Source: Deinococcus sp. KNUC1210
GTDB lineage: Bacteria > Deinococcota > Deinococci > Deinococcales > Deinococcaceae
Direction of reading: 5' to 3'
DNA: 64,000 nt
NCBI RefSeq assembly: GCF_022344005.1
Contig: NZ_CP092190.1
Coordinates: 434,001 to 498,000, forward strand
In this document: positions 39,037 through 47,228 of the stretch, one piece after another
How positions within the stretch are numbered: the stretch's first letter is position 1
How the letters are laid out: every line of letters begins with the position of its first letter
Position numbers and translations under genes: made by a program
The notes under the pieces: model-generated
The model's input: the letters and a program-made list of their open reading frames with translations, nothing else
The model's database searches: none
What the model was told of the DNA's origin: nothing

Positions 39037-39110
39037 AGTATATGAGAAAAACCCTACTTTAGAGCAGGGCTTGGTGTTGTTCTTTACACTTCTGTGAACC
39101 TACCAAAATC
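39037..39110 (-). promoter_or_regulatory. Promoter of the RiPP-like peptide with conserved inverted repeat
   Basis: TATACT (39,037-39,042) is preceded by CCCTGCTCTAAAGTAGGG then TTTTT. The pseudogene copy has CCCTG...CAGGG in the same place and a shared upstream segment (TTTTGGTAGGTTC against TTTTGATAGGTTC). Conservation of the arms suggests an operator or an insulating terminator. Confidence 0.5.
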
Positions 39111-39129
39111 CTATGCGAAAAGCGCGATT

Positions 39130-39714
39130 TTAACAAGTGAGAGTGGTCAATCGGCTCTGTTCCAGACGCATCAACACCAACGGACGCTCTGCCTCCTGAA
39201 CCCGCAGACGCACGGCTAGCGTCAGAACAGCCACGGCATACCGCACAGCTGCCTCGCGGTTCCGGCCCCACGTGCCATCCTCGCGCAGTAGGGTCGCCAT
39301 ACACCTGCTGCGTTCATACCGCAGCTTCTCAAGCATCTTGCCGAGCTGCTTCGCCTCGACCGTACCGCTCCGGGTCATCTCAGTGATCATCGTGCCTACT
39401 TCGCCATCAGTGAACTCACCTGCGGGCGTCCGCAGGTACCGAGTGGGCGTGCGAGCGTTATTCCCAGCCGTCAGCATCTCTGGACCAGTCCCGTCGTCAT
39501 AGTGGAAACTGTAGGGAATCTTGACTTCTCGAACATCCCAATACAGCAGGGCGCTGTACCACTGCTCAGCGTACTGGCGTGCGTCGCGCTGTTCGGTGCG
39601 AGTGCTGGTGAGCTGCAGGGTACTCTGTCGGCCCTTGCCGACGTAGCGTTTGCGGTTCGGGTCATTGGGCACGTGTCGGGCCTCCGAGGGGTGGGAAAGC
39701 GTCGCGGCAGTCAT
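39130..39714 (-). CDS. Phage hypothetical protein (194 aa)
   Basis: A 194-aa basic helical protein; GGAGG 8 nt upstream supports the ATG at 39,714. It overlaps the upstream 91-aa gene by 4 nt and so belongs to the leftward phage operon. Position upstream of terminase suggests a late regulator or packaging helper, but there is no recognised domain. Confidence 0.6.
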   Translation of the reverse strand: MTAATLSHPSEARHVPNDPNRKRYVGKGRQSTLQLTSTRTEQRDARQYAEQWYSALLYWDVREVKIPYSFHYDDGTGPEMLTAGNNARTPTRYLRTPAGEFTDGEVGTMITEMTRSGTVEAKQLGKMLEKLRYERSRCMATLLREDGTWGRNREAAVRYAVAVLTLAVRLRVQEAERPLVLMRLEQSRLTTLTC

Positions 39715-39986
39715 CGTCTGTTCCTCCGAATCACGGGCGGCAGATCGCCGCGTGGATGTCTGGTGTCGAACGGTTCGCGGTGCAGGCCCAACTGGTACAG
39801 ATAAAACGGCTCCGGCACGCTCACGAACCCGTACAGGTCACGCTGTACCTGCGCCAGCAGTCGCCAGCGCGCCTGCTCATCCGCGCAGGCATCGAGATCG
39901 AGCTGCGCCCGGAACTGCGCCTCCCAGTCGTTCAGCTGCTGGTGCTTGCTCTGGAGCTGGCGAGCGTGACGGCGCGTGTGGCTCAT
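39711..39986 (-). CDS. Phage hypothetical protein (91 aa)
   Basis: A 91-aa Gln/Arg-rich helical protein (RRHARQLQSKHQQLNDWEAQ). GGAGG sits 8 nt before the ATG at 39,986. It is coupled on both sides by overlapping ATGA. Function unknown. Confidence 0.6.
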   Translation of the reverse strand: MSHTRRHARQLQSKHQQLNDWEAQFRAQLDLDACADEQARWRLLAQVQRDLYGFVSVPEPFYLYQLGLHREPFDTRHPRGDLPPVIRRNRR

Positions 39987-40057
39987 CGCGACTGCCTCCG
40001 GTGCCAGCGTGGGCGCTTCAGACGGGCGTGCAAAGAACACAACTGCGTACCCGTCAT
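39983..40057 (-). CDS. Possible basic micro-protein (24 aa)
   Basis: A frame of 24 codons beginning MTGTQLCSLHARLKRPRW, with AGGTG close upstream and a stop overlapping the next start. The same 5' end recurs before each rightward membrane gene in this area. Confidence 0.4.
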   Translation of the reverse strand: MTGTQLCSLHARLKRPRWHRRQSR

Positions 40058-40086
40058 CGTTGCACCTGCGTTATGGTGAAAACGCC

Positions 40087-40347
40087 ATGACGACATCTCA
40101 AGAAAACAAAGCAGACATCATCCAAGGGATTATCTATGTGGTCTTGCTTTTCGCCCATTTTAACACGCTGCAACATTTTCATAGCGACTGGTTCCATACG
40201 CTTCCTTTCGCCCTCATTTTCATAGGAGCGCTGTTGAGTGCACAGAAGGCTGGAGCAGGTGCCTCATGGATGAAGCGAGTAGGTCGCCCGGTCATCGTGG
40301 GGATTGCCCTCTTGCTGGTAGTGGGGAACGTACTCCACCTGTATTGA
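40087..40347 (+). CDS. Small membrane protein, MTT array copy 1 (86 aa)
   Basis: An 86-aa protein with three hydrophobic segments (IIYVVLLFAHFN, LPFALIFIGALLSA, VIVGIALLLVVGNV). It starts MTTSQ. The 45 bp before the ATG are repeated before copies 2 and 3. It runs against the phage operon. It is probably a moron that affects the host membrane, for example superinfection exclusion; this is inference. Confidence 0.65.
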   Translation: MTTSQENKADIIQGIIYVVLLFAHFNTLQHFHSDWFHTLPFALIFIGALLSAQKAGAGASWMKRVGRPVIVGIALLLVVGNVLHLY

Positions 40348-40426
40348 TCCCGACGCGGCAGACAGGCATCCAAAGAAAGCAATTGCGTGCGCGTCATCGC
40401 TGCACCTGGCTTAAGCTAAAGACACC

Positions 40427-40702
40427 ATGACGACACGCCTGAAGACGCTGGGAACCATCGCTCTGATCATCATCGGCATTGTGGGACTCAACTATCTTCT
40501 CAAAGCCCTCGTAGATGCCCATCTTCTTTCCGTTCAGCAGTGGACATGGATTGCAGCGCTCGCCTATGGCGGCAACTTCGTGGCGAATGTCATCAGTGCC
40601 CGGAAGGCGGGAAGACAGGGCGATTGGATGACACGGATTGGCTATCCCGCTTATACAGGTATTGGATTTTTGGCCTTCCTGTTCGCTGCGCTCACTATGT
40701 GA
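40427..40702 (+). CDS. Small membrane protein, MTT array copy 2 (91 aa)
   Basis: A 91-aa protein starting MTTRLKTLG, with segments TIALIIIGIVGLNYLL, WTWIAALAYGGNFVANV and IGFLAFLFAAL. It shares its upstream region, the first three residues and a GDWM/GASWM-type loop with copy 1, but the body is strongly diverged. It is followed by the same GACTTCACGGC sequence that follows copy 3. Confidence 0.65.
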   Translation: MTTRLKTLGTIALIIIGIVGLNYLLKALVDAHLLSVQQWTWIAALAYGGNFVANVISARKAGRQGDWMTRIGYPAYTGIGFLAFLFAALTM

Positions 40703-40731
40703 CTTCACGGCTCCCTTCCAGCCTGGGCGGC

Positions 40732-40920
40732 TCACCGAATCACGCTCCAATGCTTGCCGGGCGGGTCTTTGCACTCGTCGAGGCGGTACGTCACACGCCC
40801 ATCTTCCTGAAGTTTGCCCAAGGCCGCCCGCGCAGAGGCCGGAGACAGTTCCAGCGCGCTGGCGAGGGCATTGGTGCTCAGATCGGGGTAGGCGCTGACG
40901 TGCAAGTACGTCCGCTCCAT
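40732..40920 (-). CDS. Small winged-helix DNA-binding protein (62 aa)
   Basis: A 62-aa protein with a helix-turn-helix pattern (LSTNALASALELSPASARAAL) followed by a wing (EDGRVTYRLDE). This is the size of a minimal winged-helix regulator. It lies between two membrane-protein cassettes on the opposite strand. Targets unknown. Confidence 0.6.
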   Translation of the reverse strand: MERTYLHVSAYPDLSTNALASALELSPASARAALGKLQEDGRVTYRLDECKDPPGKHWSVIR

Positions 40921-40983
40921 CTGCTACGCAAACCACTGACTGCTGCTTCGTCATCGTTGCACCTGCGATATGTTGGAGCCACC

Positions 40984-41244
40984 ATGACGACGCGCCAGCA
41001 GACCATCCGCAATACCGTGCTGATCAGCGTGCTCGTACTGCTGATGGCAGTCCAGCTGAACACACATGTCCTTTCGCATCACCAGTTCCAATGGGTCGTA
41101 CTGGTCAGCTGCAGCGTGATGTTTTTGGTCAGTGCGTTCGTTGCGTGGAGATCGGGAAGTCGTGCAGGTTGGCAGACACGCAGAAACACCTTTCTCTACA
41201 CTGGTCTGGCCCTTTTGTTTCAATTGCTGAACATGTTCAACTGA
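40984..41244 (+). CDS. Small membrane protein, MTT array copy 3 (86 aa)
   Basis: An 86-aa protein starting MTTRQQTIRN, with segments VLISVLVLLMAVQLN, WVVLVSCSVMFLVSAFVAW and FLYTGLALLFQLLN, and a GSRAGWQTRRN loop similar in place to copy 2. Same start-region repeat as copies 1 and 2. Confidence 0.65.
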   Translation: MTTRQQTIRNTVLISVLVLLMAVQLNTHVLSHHQFQWVVLVSCSVMFLVSAFVAWRSGSRAGWQTRRNTFLYTGLALLFQLLNMFN

Positions 41245-41246
41245 CT

Positions 41247-41648
41247 TCACGGCCTTACCCTCCAGTGATCGACATCATTCAGAAAGTCCGTCAGCGTGAG
41301 CCACACCGGCCGCCGCGCTGGCAACAGCACCCGCACCCACCACACCCGCTGACCGTTCCAGCGGTGCACCACCAGCGGCACCCGCAGCCCTGCCGCGTCT
41401 CTGATCGCCTGCGCGTCCCACTCCGCCAACGTCGCCGGGCTGTGCATCTTGCAGGCCTTGGAGAACTTCGCCTCGATATGGAAGCCGCTGAGGGCTTCGC
41501 AGATCACGTCCGGACTGTCGGCCCCGCCCTTCTGCTGCTGGCCCCTGGAGGCCTCGAAGCCGAGCGAGGTCAGCAGGTTTGCCAGCTCCCGCTCAGCCGA
41601 AGCGCCCTCGTTGCGGCCATTGACTGGCTTCTTGCGAGGGACGGTCAT
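41247..41648 (-). CDS. PD-(D/E)XK nuclease, Holliday-junction-resolvase-like
   Basis: A 133-aa protein with an N-terminal Glu (ASAERELANLL), then the SPDVI ... FHIEAK pattern of PD-(D/E)XK nucleases (Hjc-like) and a Lys/Arg-rich substrate region. It probably resolves branched phage DNA. The start overlaps the end of an interrupted gene (ATGA at 41,645-41,648). Confidence 0.7.
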   Translation of the reverse strand: MTVPRKKPVNGRNEGASAERELANLLTSLGFEASRGQQQKGGADSPDVICEALSGFHIEAKFSKACKMHSPATLAEWDAQAIRDAAGLRVPLVVHRWNGQRVWWVRVLLPARRPVWLTLTDFLNDVDHWRVRP

Positions 41649-42469
41649 GGCTGCATCCGCCTGAGCGTGGCAACGACATATTCCGCAGCAGTGTGAGAAA
41701 AATTTGAGTACCTTGTTGTGTGTCTCTCAAAATAAGTCCTGCCCTGTCGCTTCAACGCTTGAGCCAGTTCATCCTTTGGTCGGCGGTCGCCTATGTGATC
41801 TTTGCCATTGCGGACCGTTTGCTCACTCTCCAGACTCTTGGCCGTTCTCCAAGTAGCGGAGCGTTGGTGGCCATCATCTTGATCGGCGGACCAATAGTGG
41901 TCTACACCCGATGGATTCAGAGTGTCGCTCTCGGATCCAGACCACCCGAACTGAAAATCGCTGCACGGGGATTTAGCGCCTGGCTCGTCGTCGCGCAGAT
42001 CGGGCTGGGCCTTTCCATGCTGACACCACTCGCCATCCTCTTTTTGCCGAACCGAGACCTTGATCAACCAACCGGACTTGATGTTCTGATAAACATTGTT
42101 GGCGTCATCTTTTACATCGTGATGCTGTTGATGGTGTCGACCGTTGGACGATGGGTGATACTCACCACTGAGGGAAAAACCTTCAAAGGCAATGCACGGT
42201 TCTCGGTCTTGACTCGCCTCTTTTTTGTCGTTGGGAGCTTGCTGATCTTGACCAGTCTGCTGAGTGAGATCCAGCTGAAGCTGCCGCTCATTGACCTGGT
42301 TATTACAGAGTTGAGACTCGTGGCGACGCTGGCGCTTGGCTGGGCAACCCAGCGGTTCATGGAACAATCGATCCTCCAACAAGGGCAGGGACAGTAGCTC
42401 AGAGCAGACCTTCACTGCCTGCACCTGAGCCCGCCCGCTCTGCTGTTCGGCATTTGTCGGCATGGTCAC
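41645..42469 (-). pseudogene. Phage gene probably split by the membrane-protein cargo
   Basis: The two ends look like one coding sequence: MPTNAEQQSGRAQVQAVKVC at the right and TAAEYVVATLRRMQP at the left, the latter overlapping the nuclease start as operon genes do. The middle is the antisense of the 225-aa membrane gene and happens to stay open. Inference: the cargo gene landed inside a small phage gene. Confidence 0.35.
41720..42397 (+). CDS. Multi-span membrane protein (225 aa)
   Basis: A 225-aa protein with four or five hydrophobic segments (FILWSAVAYVIFAIAD, LVAIILIGGPIVVYT, LVVAQIGLGLSML, IVGVIFYIVMLLMVS, FFVVGSLLILTSLL). Start GTG; TACCTT ends 5 nt before it, a leaderless layout. It runs against the phage operon and appears inserted into a phage gene. 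DUF2975-like in overall form, but this is uncertain. Confidence 0.65.
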   Translation: MSLKISPALSLQRLSQFILWSAVAYVIFAIADRLLTLQTLGRSPSSGALVAIILIGGPIVVYTRWIQSVALGSRPPELKIAARGFSAWLVVAQIGLGLSMLTPLAILFLPNRDLDQPTGLDVLINIVGVIFYIVMLLMVSTVGRWVILTTEGKTFKGNARFSVLTRLFFVVGSLLILTSLLSEIQLKLPLIDLVITELRLVATLALGWATQRFMEQSILQQGQGQ

Positions 42470-42485
42470 TCGCTCCCGTCGCCTG

Positions 42486-42636
42486 TCAGTAGATCATCAG
42501 ATCTGCAAGGGCGTACTTGCGGGTCCGGTTCAGGAACAGCACAGCGAGACAGCATAGGTGCCAGTCCTCGCTGGCCTTGCTGGCGAACTTCGGCAGGTAG
42601 GTGGGCGTGCGTCATTCGCAGTTGCGTGTGCGTCAT
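42486..42636 (-). pseudogene. Frameshifted small phage gene
   Basis: Starts MTHTQLRMTH with its ATG overlapping the stop of the VRR-NUC gene, then continues in another frame as TYLPKFASKASEDWHLCCL to a stop at 42,486. The second part is clearly coding-like. Confidence 0.45.
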
Positions 42637-43022
42637 AGATGCACCTGTTCTTCCTTGAAGAGCCGTCTCAGCCGCTTCCCTTCAGCGATCAGACGGTGAA
42701 CTTCGGTGACATCCCGCACCACCTGGACATTGAGGCCATAGAGCTGTCGCAGGTGCTGGTGCAGGTCAGTCTGGGTGTCTCGCAGACGTCCGGTGGCGGT
42801 CTTCAGTTCGACTAGGGCCGTGAGACACAGCGGCGTTCCCGGCAGGCTGAGCAGATACAGCATGTCTGGGAATCCGAGCTGGATAGTTCCTCGCTGCACC
42901 CGACCTCGGCCTGTGCCCCGACTGATCTGGGCGGCGTCTGTTTTGACGGCATACCAGCCCGAACGGATGAACAGGTCGGACACCGCGGCTTCGACCTGCG
43001 CTTCAGTGGCGTCGGGGAACAT
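42633..43022 (-). CDS. VRR-NUC domain nuclease
   Basis: A 129-aa protein with the VRR-NUC core: an N-terminal EAQVEAAVSDLF helix, GFPDMLYLL, then ALVELKTATGRLRDTQ and HLRQLYG. The family contains phage and FAN1-type structure-specific nucleases. It is coupled to the genes on both sides in the leftward early operon and probably serves phage replication or recombination. Confidence 0.8.
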   Translation of the reverse strand: MFPDATEAQVEAAVSDLFIRSGWYAVKTDAAQISRGTGRGRVQRGTIQLGFPDMLYLLSLPGTPLCLTALVELKTATGRLRDTQTDLHQHLRQLYGLNVQVVRDVTEVHRLIAEGKRLRRLFKEEQVHL

Positions 43023-44220
43023 TATGGCCCGACCGCCCGGATTGAGACGAAGTCACTGCTGGCGAAGGTGCTGCGGGTGCTGCCGTTCTGCTCGTCGTAC
43101 AGGTCGATGTACGTCTCAGCCACCTGCTCGACGGTGTACTTGTCGCGTTTGTAGCTCACCCGCTGGCCAACTTGAAAGCTCGGCAGGGTGGGCGCGTGGG
43201 CCGAGGTTGCCACCACCGGGAGCGCTTGCCGTCCGCGCCACGCCTCCGCCTTCTGCGCCACCTTCGGCAGCAGGTTGTCCAGCCCCCAGCCCTTGCCCTG
43301 CCAGAATTCCTCTTGCGCTACTTCCCGCGTCGCGTCTTCCAGCGCTGCCAGGGCAGACTCAGTGCTCCCGAATTGCCGCAGCAGCGCCTTGGCGGCCTTC
43401 TCACGGCCCGCATTGGCGACCTCGGCAGCGGGCAGGTTGCCCCGGTGGTCGTTCCAAATGGTCAGCAGCCGGGTCAGCAGCACGCTGGGCCGCACAGTGG
43501 GTTGGTTTCTCTACCGCGTTGTCCACAGGCCCGGCCGCGCCGCCCGGAACCTCTTCAGTGCTGGTGGCGTTGGTCTGGTCAGCGGTTGCCTGGAACGGAG
43601 CGGAGACCTGAACAGGCACAGGAGGGGGGTTCCTGCTTCTCCAGACGTTCAGGAGCGTGCACCGCCGCGTCAGCGGCGAGAGGGGGTGTGTGTTTGTTCT
43701 GACGTAGGTTCTGCGTAGGTTCTGAAGTAGGTTCTGTTATTAGATCTTGGGGTTTCCGTACGACTTGTCGTTGGGTTTCTCGGCGCACGGTAGTTGGGTT
43801 TCCCAACGTCCTGTCGTGGGGGTTGCCTGGGTCTTGATGTTGGGTTTCTCCACTTCTTGTCGTGGCGTGCTGCCTTTCAGATGCCAAGCCTTCCAGCGCC
43901 GCCGCCACCGCGTCCCGGTTCGCCCGGTAGTAGTTCCTGGCCGGAATCCCCTTGCGTTTGACCTCGATCATGCCCCCGCAGGTCTTGACGCAGCGGCGCA
44001 CCTGATCGGCACTCAGTTCCAGCTCGTCCGCCCATTCTTCGTGAGTCTTATAGAACCACCCGCTTGGGTCGTCAGTACAGTCGCCCCAGTACAGGCACTG
44101 TGCGAGCAGCGCAGCGCTCTCGTAGTCGCCGAGCATCCGTACGAACGGCACCGGGACAGGAATGGTGTTCTGTCGCCCCAGAAACTGCGCCACCATGCTC
44201 ATCGCCGTGTTGCGGGTCAT
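43022..44220 (-). pseudogene. Phage replication initiator (wHTH), frameshifted
   Basis: About 400 codons once two one-base insertions are ignored. The N-terminal half (43,579-44,220) has FVRMLGDYESAALLAQCLYW and a winged-helix pattern typical of phage replication initiators. A Pro/Thr-rich linker follows. The C-terminal part (from 43,495) has FWQGKGWGLDNLLP, typical of such initiators. Lesions: a C6 run on the minus strand (43,624-43,629), and one extra base near 43,494-43,502. The start overlaps the upstream gene by 4 nt. Confidence 0.65.
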
Positions 44221-44501
44221 GATCGCGCCCCCGTTCGCAGGCCCGGCCCGACTTCCACGATCAGGTATTGCCCCTGCCAGAACAGCCGGTAGCCGGTCCA
44301 GCCCAGCACCTTGGCACAGGTACGCCCCTCGCGCTCAGCGGCCTCACTGGGTCGCCACTCGCCTTCGGTGCGCCACAGGCACAGCCGGGCTGGGTTGGCG
44401 GCAGCGCGGACATGCAGACCGTTGGGCAGGGTGTAGGTCTGCTTCTTGCTGTCGCCTTCAGCCTTCTTCAGCAGACCGTTCATGGTCGAGGTGAGGCTCA
44501 T
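44217..44501 (-). CDS. Phage hypothetical protein (94 aa)
   Basis: A 94-aa basic protein coupled by 4-nt overlaps to its neighbours. The pattern PNGLHVRAAANPARLCLWR and YLIVEVGPG suggests a small beta-rich protein. No domain was recognised. Confidence 0.55.
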   Translation of the reverse strand: MSLTSTMNGLLKKAEGDSKKQTYTLPNGLHVRAAANPARLCLWRTEGEWRPSEAAEREGRTCAKVLGWTGYRLFWQGQYLIVEVGPGLRTGARS

Positions 44502-44692
44502 ATGGGATCGTCCCAGACAGCGGACACATCAGGTTCGTAGGTTTCCCAGTTGTCGGGTTCGTCGAACGGACAGCTGCTGCCGCCGTGGCAGGAACGGGGG
44601 CCGTCGCGGTCATCTCGGGTGAACGTGCCCCAGCAGGAACGGCAGGTGTGCTGGCGCTCAGCGGGCTGCTCGGAAGCGTCGGAGCGGGTCAT
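44498..44692 (-). CDS. Small zinc-ribbon-like phage protein (64 aa)
   Basis: A 64-aa acidic protein with CRSC ... CHGGSSC, a possible single zinc site, and a very acidic C-terminus. The ATG at 44,692 overlaps the stop of the antirepressor remnant. Function unknown. Confidence 0.55.
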   Translation of the reverse strand: MTRSDASEQPAERQHTCRSCWGTFTRDDRDGPRSCHGGSSCPFDEPDNWETYEPDVSAVWDDPI

Positions 44693-45449
44693 GCTGGGCG
44701 CTCCAGTGTAAGGTTCTGCTGCGCCAAGCCCTTCTGCAGCCACGCCAGGCCCTTGGCGGTCACGCGGGTGGTGTAGCTGACCCGTTCCTTCTCGCTTCCA
44801 GGCCAGGTCTCGTGATGACCGTAAAGTAGCCGGCTTCGATGAAGCGCTGGTACGGCACGTTGTGATGCTCGACGCCGCTGCGGGCGCCGTCCATCAGGAT
44901 GCTGCGGTCACGCAGCGTGCGGAACAGCCGCACTTCACCCGTGCCCAGCACCTTCACCTTCGCCGCATCACCCACGCTGTAGGTACCGTAGGCGCTGATC
45001 AGCGCGTCATACACCAGCGCCTTCGGAGCGAGCACCGCCACCTGCGCTTCCACACGGGCCTTCTCTTATGCCAGATCAGCGGCCAGGCGCAACGCTTCCG
45101 GCAGGGACTGCGGCAGGGCGGGTGTGCTCAAGCCGTAGCTGCCGGTCTTGCGGATGGTGGGCAGCACCTCACCCGTGACCCACTTGCGGAAGGGTTTGGC
45201 TTCATCGCGGCGCGAGCGGAGCACCAGATTGAACAGGCCCGATTCATTCAGGATGCTCAGTAGCTGCGGGCCGCCAAAGGTGTCCACAGTATGGACGCCC
45301 CTTTCATCCTCATCCAGCAGCGCCAGACTACTCCGCACGTTCCCAAGACTGAGGATCTCTGCGACATCTGCCGCGACGAACCAGGGCTCCCCGTCCACCA
45401 GCACCATGCGGACAGGTGACGCCTCGAAGTTGAAGGTCTGAAGTTGCAT
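44689..45449 (-). pseudogene. Bro-N/KilAC antirepressor, nonsense and frameshift
   Basis: The N-terminal Bro-N domain is intact (GEPWFVAADVAEIL ... FRKWVTGEVLPTIRKTG). After LAADLA an in-frame TAA (45,066-45,068) replaces what is probably Glu, and the KilAC-like part continues (VLAPKALVYDALI). A one-base lesion near 44,815 shifts to HHETWPGSEKERVSYTTRVT and TAKGLAWLQKG. The intact family interferes with prophage repressors during induction. The short Bro-N form may still bind DNA. Confidence 0.75.
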
Positions 45450-45450
45450 A

Positions 45451-45618
45451 TCAGGCACGTCCTTTTGAAGAGGGCTTGTTGAGAATCAGTGCCGCACCCA
45501 GTAGCAGCAGCAGTGCCAAGCCGACTGCGATGGCCACCGCCACATGGGGCGGCCAGGAGCGGCAGGCCTGCCGGAAAAGCAGGAGCGCCAGCAGGTACAG
45601 CCCGGTCAGGCGGATCAC
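45451..45618 (-). CDS. Small membrane protein (55 aa)
   Basis: A 55-aa protein with two hydrophobic stretches. Start GTG at 45,618 overlaps the previous stop (GTGA). It is the last of a chain of overlapping small genes in the leftward early operon. Confidence 0.55.
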   Translation of the reverse strand: MIRLTGLYLLALLLFRQACRSWPPHVAVAIAVGLALLLLLGAALILNKPSSKGRA

Positions 45619-45812
45619 GCCTGCACCCGCTGGCAGTTGAGGCACAGAAACTCGGTGTCGGCGCAGGGCCGGTGGCAGCCCACACAGGCAGAGATGCCGG
45701 GTGTGTTTGTTGCAAAAGTCGGTCGGGGACGATCCATCAGCCAGACCACCCCGAACAGCGCCGCGATGCCCAGCAGGCACAGCGCGAGCAGCGCCACCAG
45801 CCACAGATTCAC
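45615..45812 (-). CDS. Small membrane protein with CxxC motifs (65 aa)
   Basis: A 65-aa protein: an N-terminal membrane segment (LWLVALLALCLLGIAALFG), then CVGCHRPC and FLCLNC, a likely zinc ribbon. GTG start at 45,812 overlaps the upstream stop. It is probably a membrane-anchored zinc ribbon of unknown role. Confidence 0.55.
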   Translation of the reverse strand: MNLWLVALLALCLLGIAALFGVVWLMDRPRPTFATNTPGISACVGCHRPCADTEFLCLNCQRVQA

Positions 45813-45934
45813 TCCTGCTCCTGGGAGAGATCGGGCAGCGTGTCGAACTGACGCATGGCTTCGGTGTGCTGGCGGGCACTGTGCATGATCGCGAAGCCGG
45901 CACCCAGCAGCGCCGCGATGGCGAGCGCGATCAT
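45809..45934 (-). CDS. Small membrane protein (41 aa)
   Basis: A 41-aa protein with one membrane segment (MIALAIAALLGAGFAIMH) and an acidic tail. Both ends overlap neighbouring genes by 4 nt, which is the main support. Confidence 0.55.
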   Translation of the reverse strand: MIALAIAALLGAGFAIMHSARQHTEAMRQFDTLPDLSQEQE

Positions 45935-46257
45935 GCCCGCGCCTCGGCACAGTGACAGCTCGCAGGCGCGTCACAATCAGCACATTGGACTAGCGTGTGT
46001 TCGGTGAAATTCAGCGCAGCCAGTGCTCCCAGCAAAGCGCCGAAGGCCATCTCTTCCAGATACCCAACCTGCCACGGCAGATCGAGGTTGGTGCTGGTGT
46101 CTTCTTGCACGCGCCATTCCAGGCCTTTGACGCCGTCCAGCCGTTCGAGCACATCTGCCAGGACCTCCGGCAGCCGCCGTGGCTGTTCGAGGTGGCGACG
46201 ATATTCAGCAGGCGCGAGGCTGATGGTGGCCTGCTGGGTTAGGGCGAGGACAGTCAC
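45931..46257 (-). CDS. Phage hypothetical protein (108 aa)
   Basis: A 108-aa protein with a helical body and a Cys-rich tail (CADCDAPASCHC). It lies in the chain of overlapping leftward genes. Function unknown. Confidence 0.55.
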   Translation of the reverse strand: MTVLALTQQATISLAPAEYRRHLEQPRRLPEVLADVLERLDGVKGLEWRVQEDTSTNLDLPWQVGYLEEMAFGALLGALAALNFTEHTLVQCADCDAPASCHCAEARA

Positions 46258-46517
46258 GAGAACCGGCCCACCGGGATGAAGCTGCTCAGCGCCGCATTGT
46301 TGGCTATCTCCTTCTGCAGCATCCGCTGTGCTTTTGCGTGGTCGTTGCGACTGGCAGCAGCGGTCAGGCGCTTGATCTCGGCATGGTAGCCGTCGGCCTG
46401 GGCTCGGGTGAAGCTGCGGGTGCGACCCGCGATGCAGCCACTCACGATCACTTCGGTTCCTACCGTAGGGTTACGGTTTACGGCAGCGTTCCAGACGGCA
46501 TCGGTGTCGGCCTGCAT
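46254..46517 (-). CDS. Phage hypothetical protein (87 aa)
   Basis: An 87-aa helical protein with RTRSFTRAQADGYHAEIKRL and a Lys/Gln-rich helix (AKAQRMLQKEIANN). It is near the start of the leftward early operon and coupled to the next gene by 4 nt. It could be a small regulator; this is not proven. Confidence 0.5.
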   Translation of the reverse strand: MQADTDAVWNAAVNRNPTVGTEVIVSGCIAGRTRSFTRAQADGYHAEIKRLTAAASRNDHAKAQRMLQKEIANNAALSSFIPVGRFS

Positions 46518-46523
46518 CAGCGT

Positions 46524-46619
46524 CTAACCCTTGCGGCCTTTGTAGACCGCCACGCCATCTACCAGCACCCCGTAGGCCGCACCGCTAGGAAGATCGGTCA
46601 GGATGGGCATGGTTTTCAT
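46524..46619 (-). CDS. Micro-protein (31 aa)
   Basis: 31 codons starting MKTMPILTDLPSGAAYG. GAAGGTG lies upstream. Just upstream, an even shorter frame (PPYHQDGLQQPAPLKKVR) ends in TGATG shared with this start. This marks the 5' end of the leftward early operon. Confidence 0.4.
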   Translation of the reverse strand: MKTMPILTDLPSGAAYGVLVDGVAVYKGRKG

Positions 46620-46685
46620 CAGCGCACCTTCTTCAGTGGTGCAGGCTGCTGGAGACCGTCCTGATGGTACGGCGGCAATAACGAT

Positions 46686-47162
46686 GTGACCCGCCACGAA
46701 GTCGCCCCCGTCATGCTCTGGTGGAGTGGCCTCGAAGCACGCATCCTGAAAGAGTACGGCCTCGTGCTAGGCAGGAAGATCATTGAAGGGCTGTGCAATC
46801 AGGCCATTGCCTTTCTACGAATCCCTCAGCCGATGGTCGATGTCGCTGTTAAGCAGCACGGTATTTCGGCACAGGCCATTGCCTCACTGATCCGCCAGAC
46901 TCGCGCTCCGTACCAGATGGCAATGGACCGTCTGATCTTCGACAAGCCCGGCGATATGCGGGCAGCGTTCTACACCAGCGGTAAGTACATCGCGGGAGTC
47001 TCCGCCTGCAACGTGCGGTTGCCCTTCTGGGTCTGTGACCGCGTGCCAGAGCCGCGCATCCTTGTCCCGAACGCTTCCTTTGTTCGTCGCCCTCATCGTC
47101 TGGGTGTGCTTGGCGTCATTCGCAGCGGGCATATCGACGATTGGTACTGGGAGCCAGCGTGA
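46686..47162 (+). CDS. Hypothetical protein at the divergent early junction (158 aa)
   Basis: A 158-aa protein of mixed composition ending GHIDDWYWEPA. It is the first rightward gene next to the leftward early operon, where a lysogeny repressor would be expected, but no HTH is evident. A fragment ending RIDDLYWEPA at 51,751-51,797 shows that a relative once existed. Start GTG at 46,686; an ATG at 46,713 is possible. Confidence 0.5.
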   Translation: MTRHEVAPVMLWWSGLEARILKEYGLVLGRKIIEGLCNQAIAFLRIPQPMVDVAVKQHGISAQAIASLIRQTRAPYQMAMDRLIFDKPGDMRAAFYTSGKYIAGVSACNVRLPFWVCDRVPEPRILVPNASFVRRPHRLGVLGVIRSGHIDDWYWEPA

Positions 47163-47228
47163 ACTTCATGCAGTGGGGGTATGAAATATTCCCCGTCTCT
47201 CTTCTGCAGGGGTGCATAAGGTGAAGGC

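Noticed and set aside
46686..47162. Prophage repressor at the divergent junction
   Set aside because: The position fits, but no helix-turn-helix or peptidase domain can be made out in the 158-aa protein.
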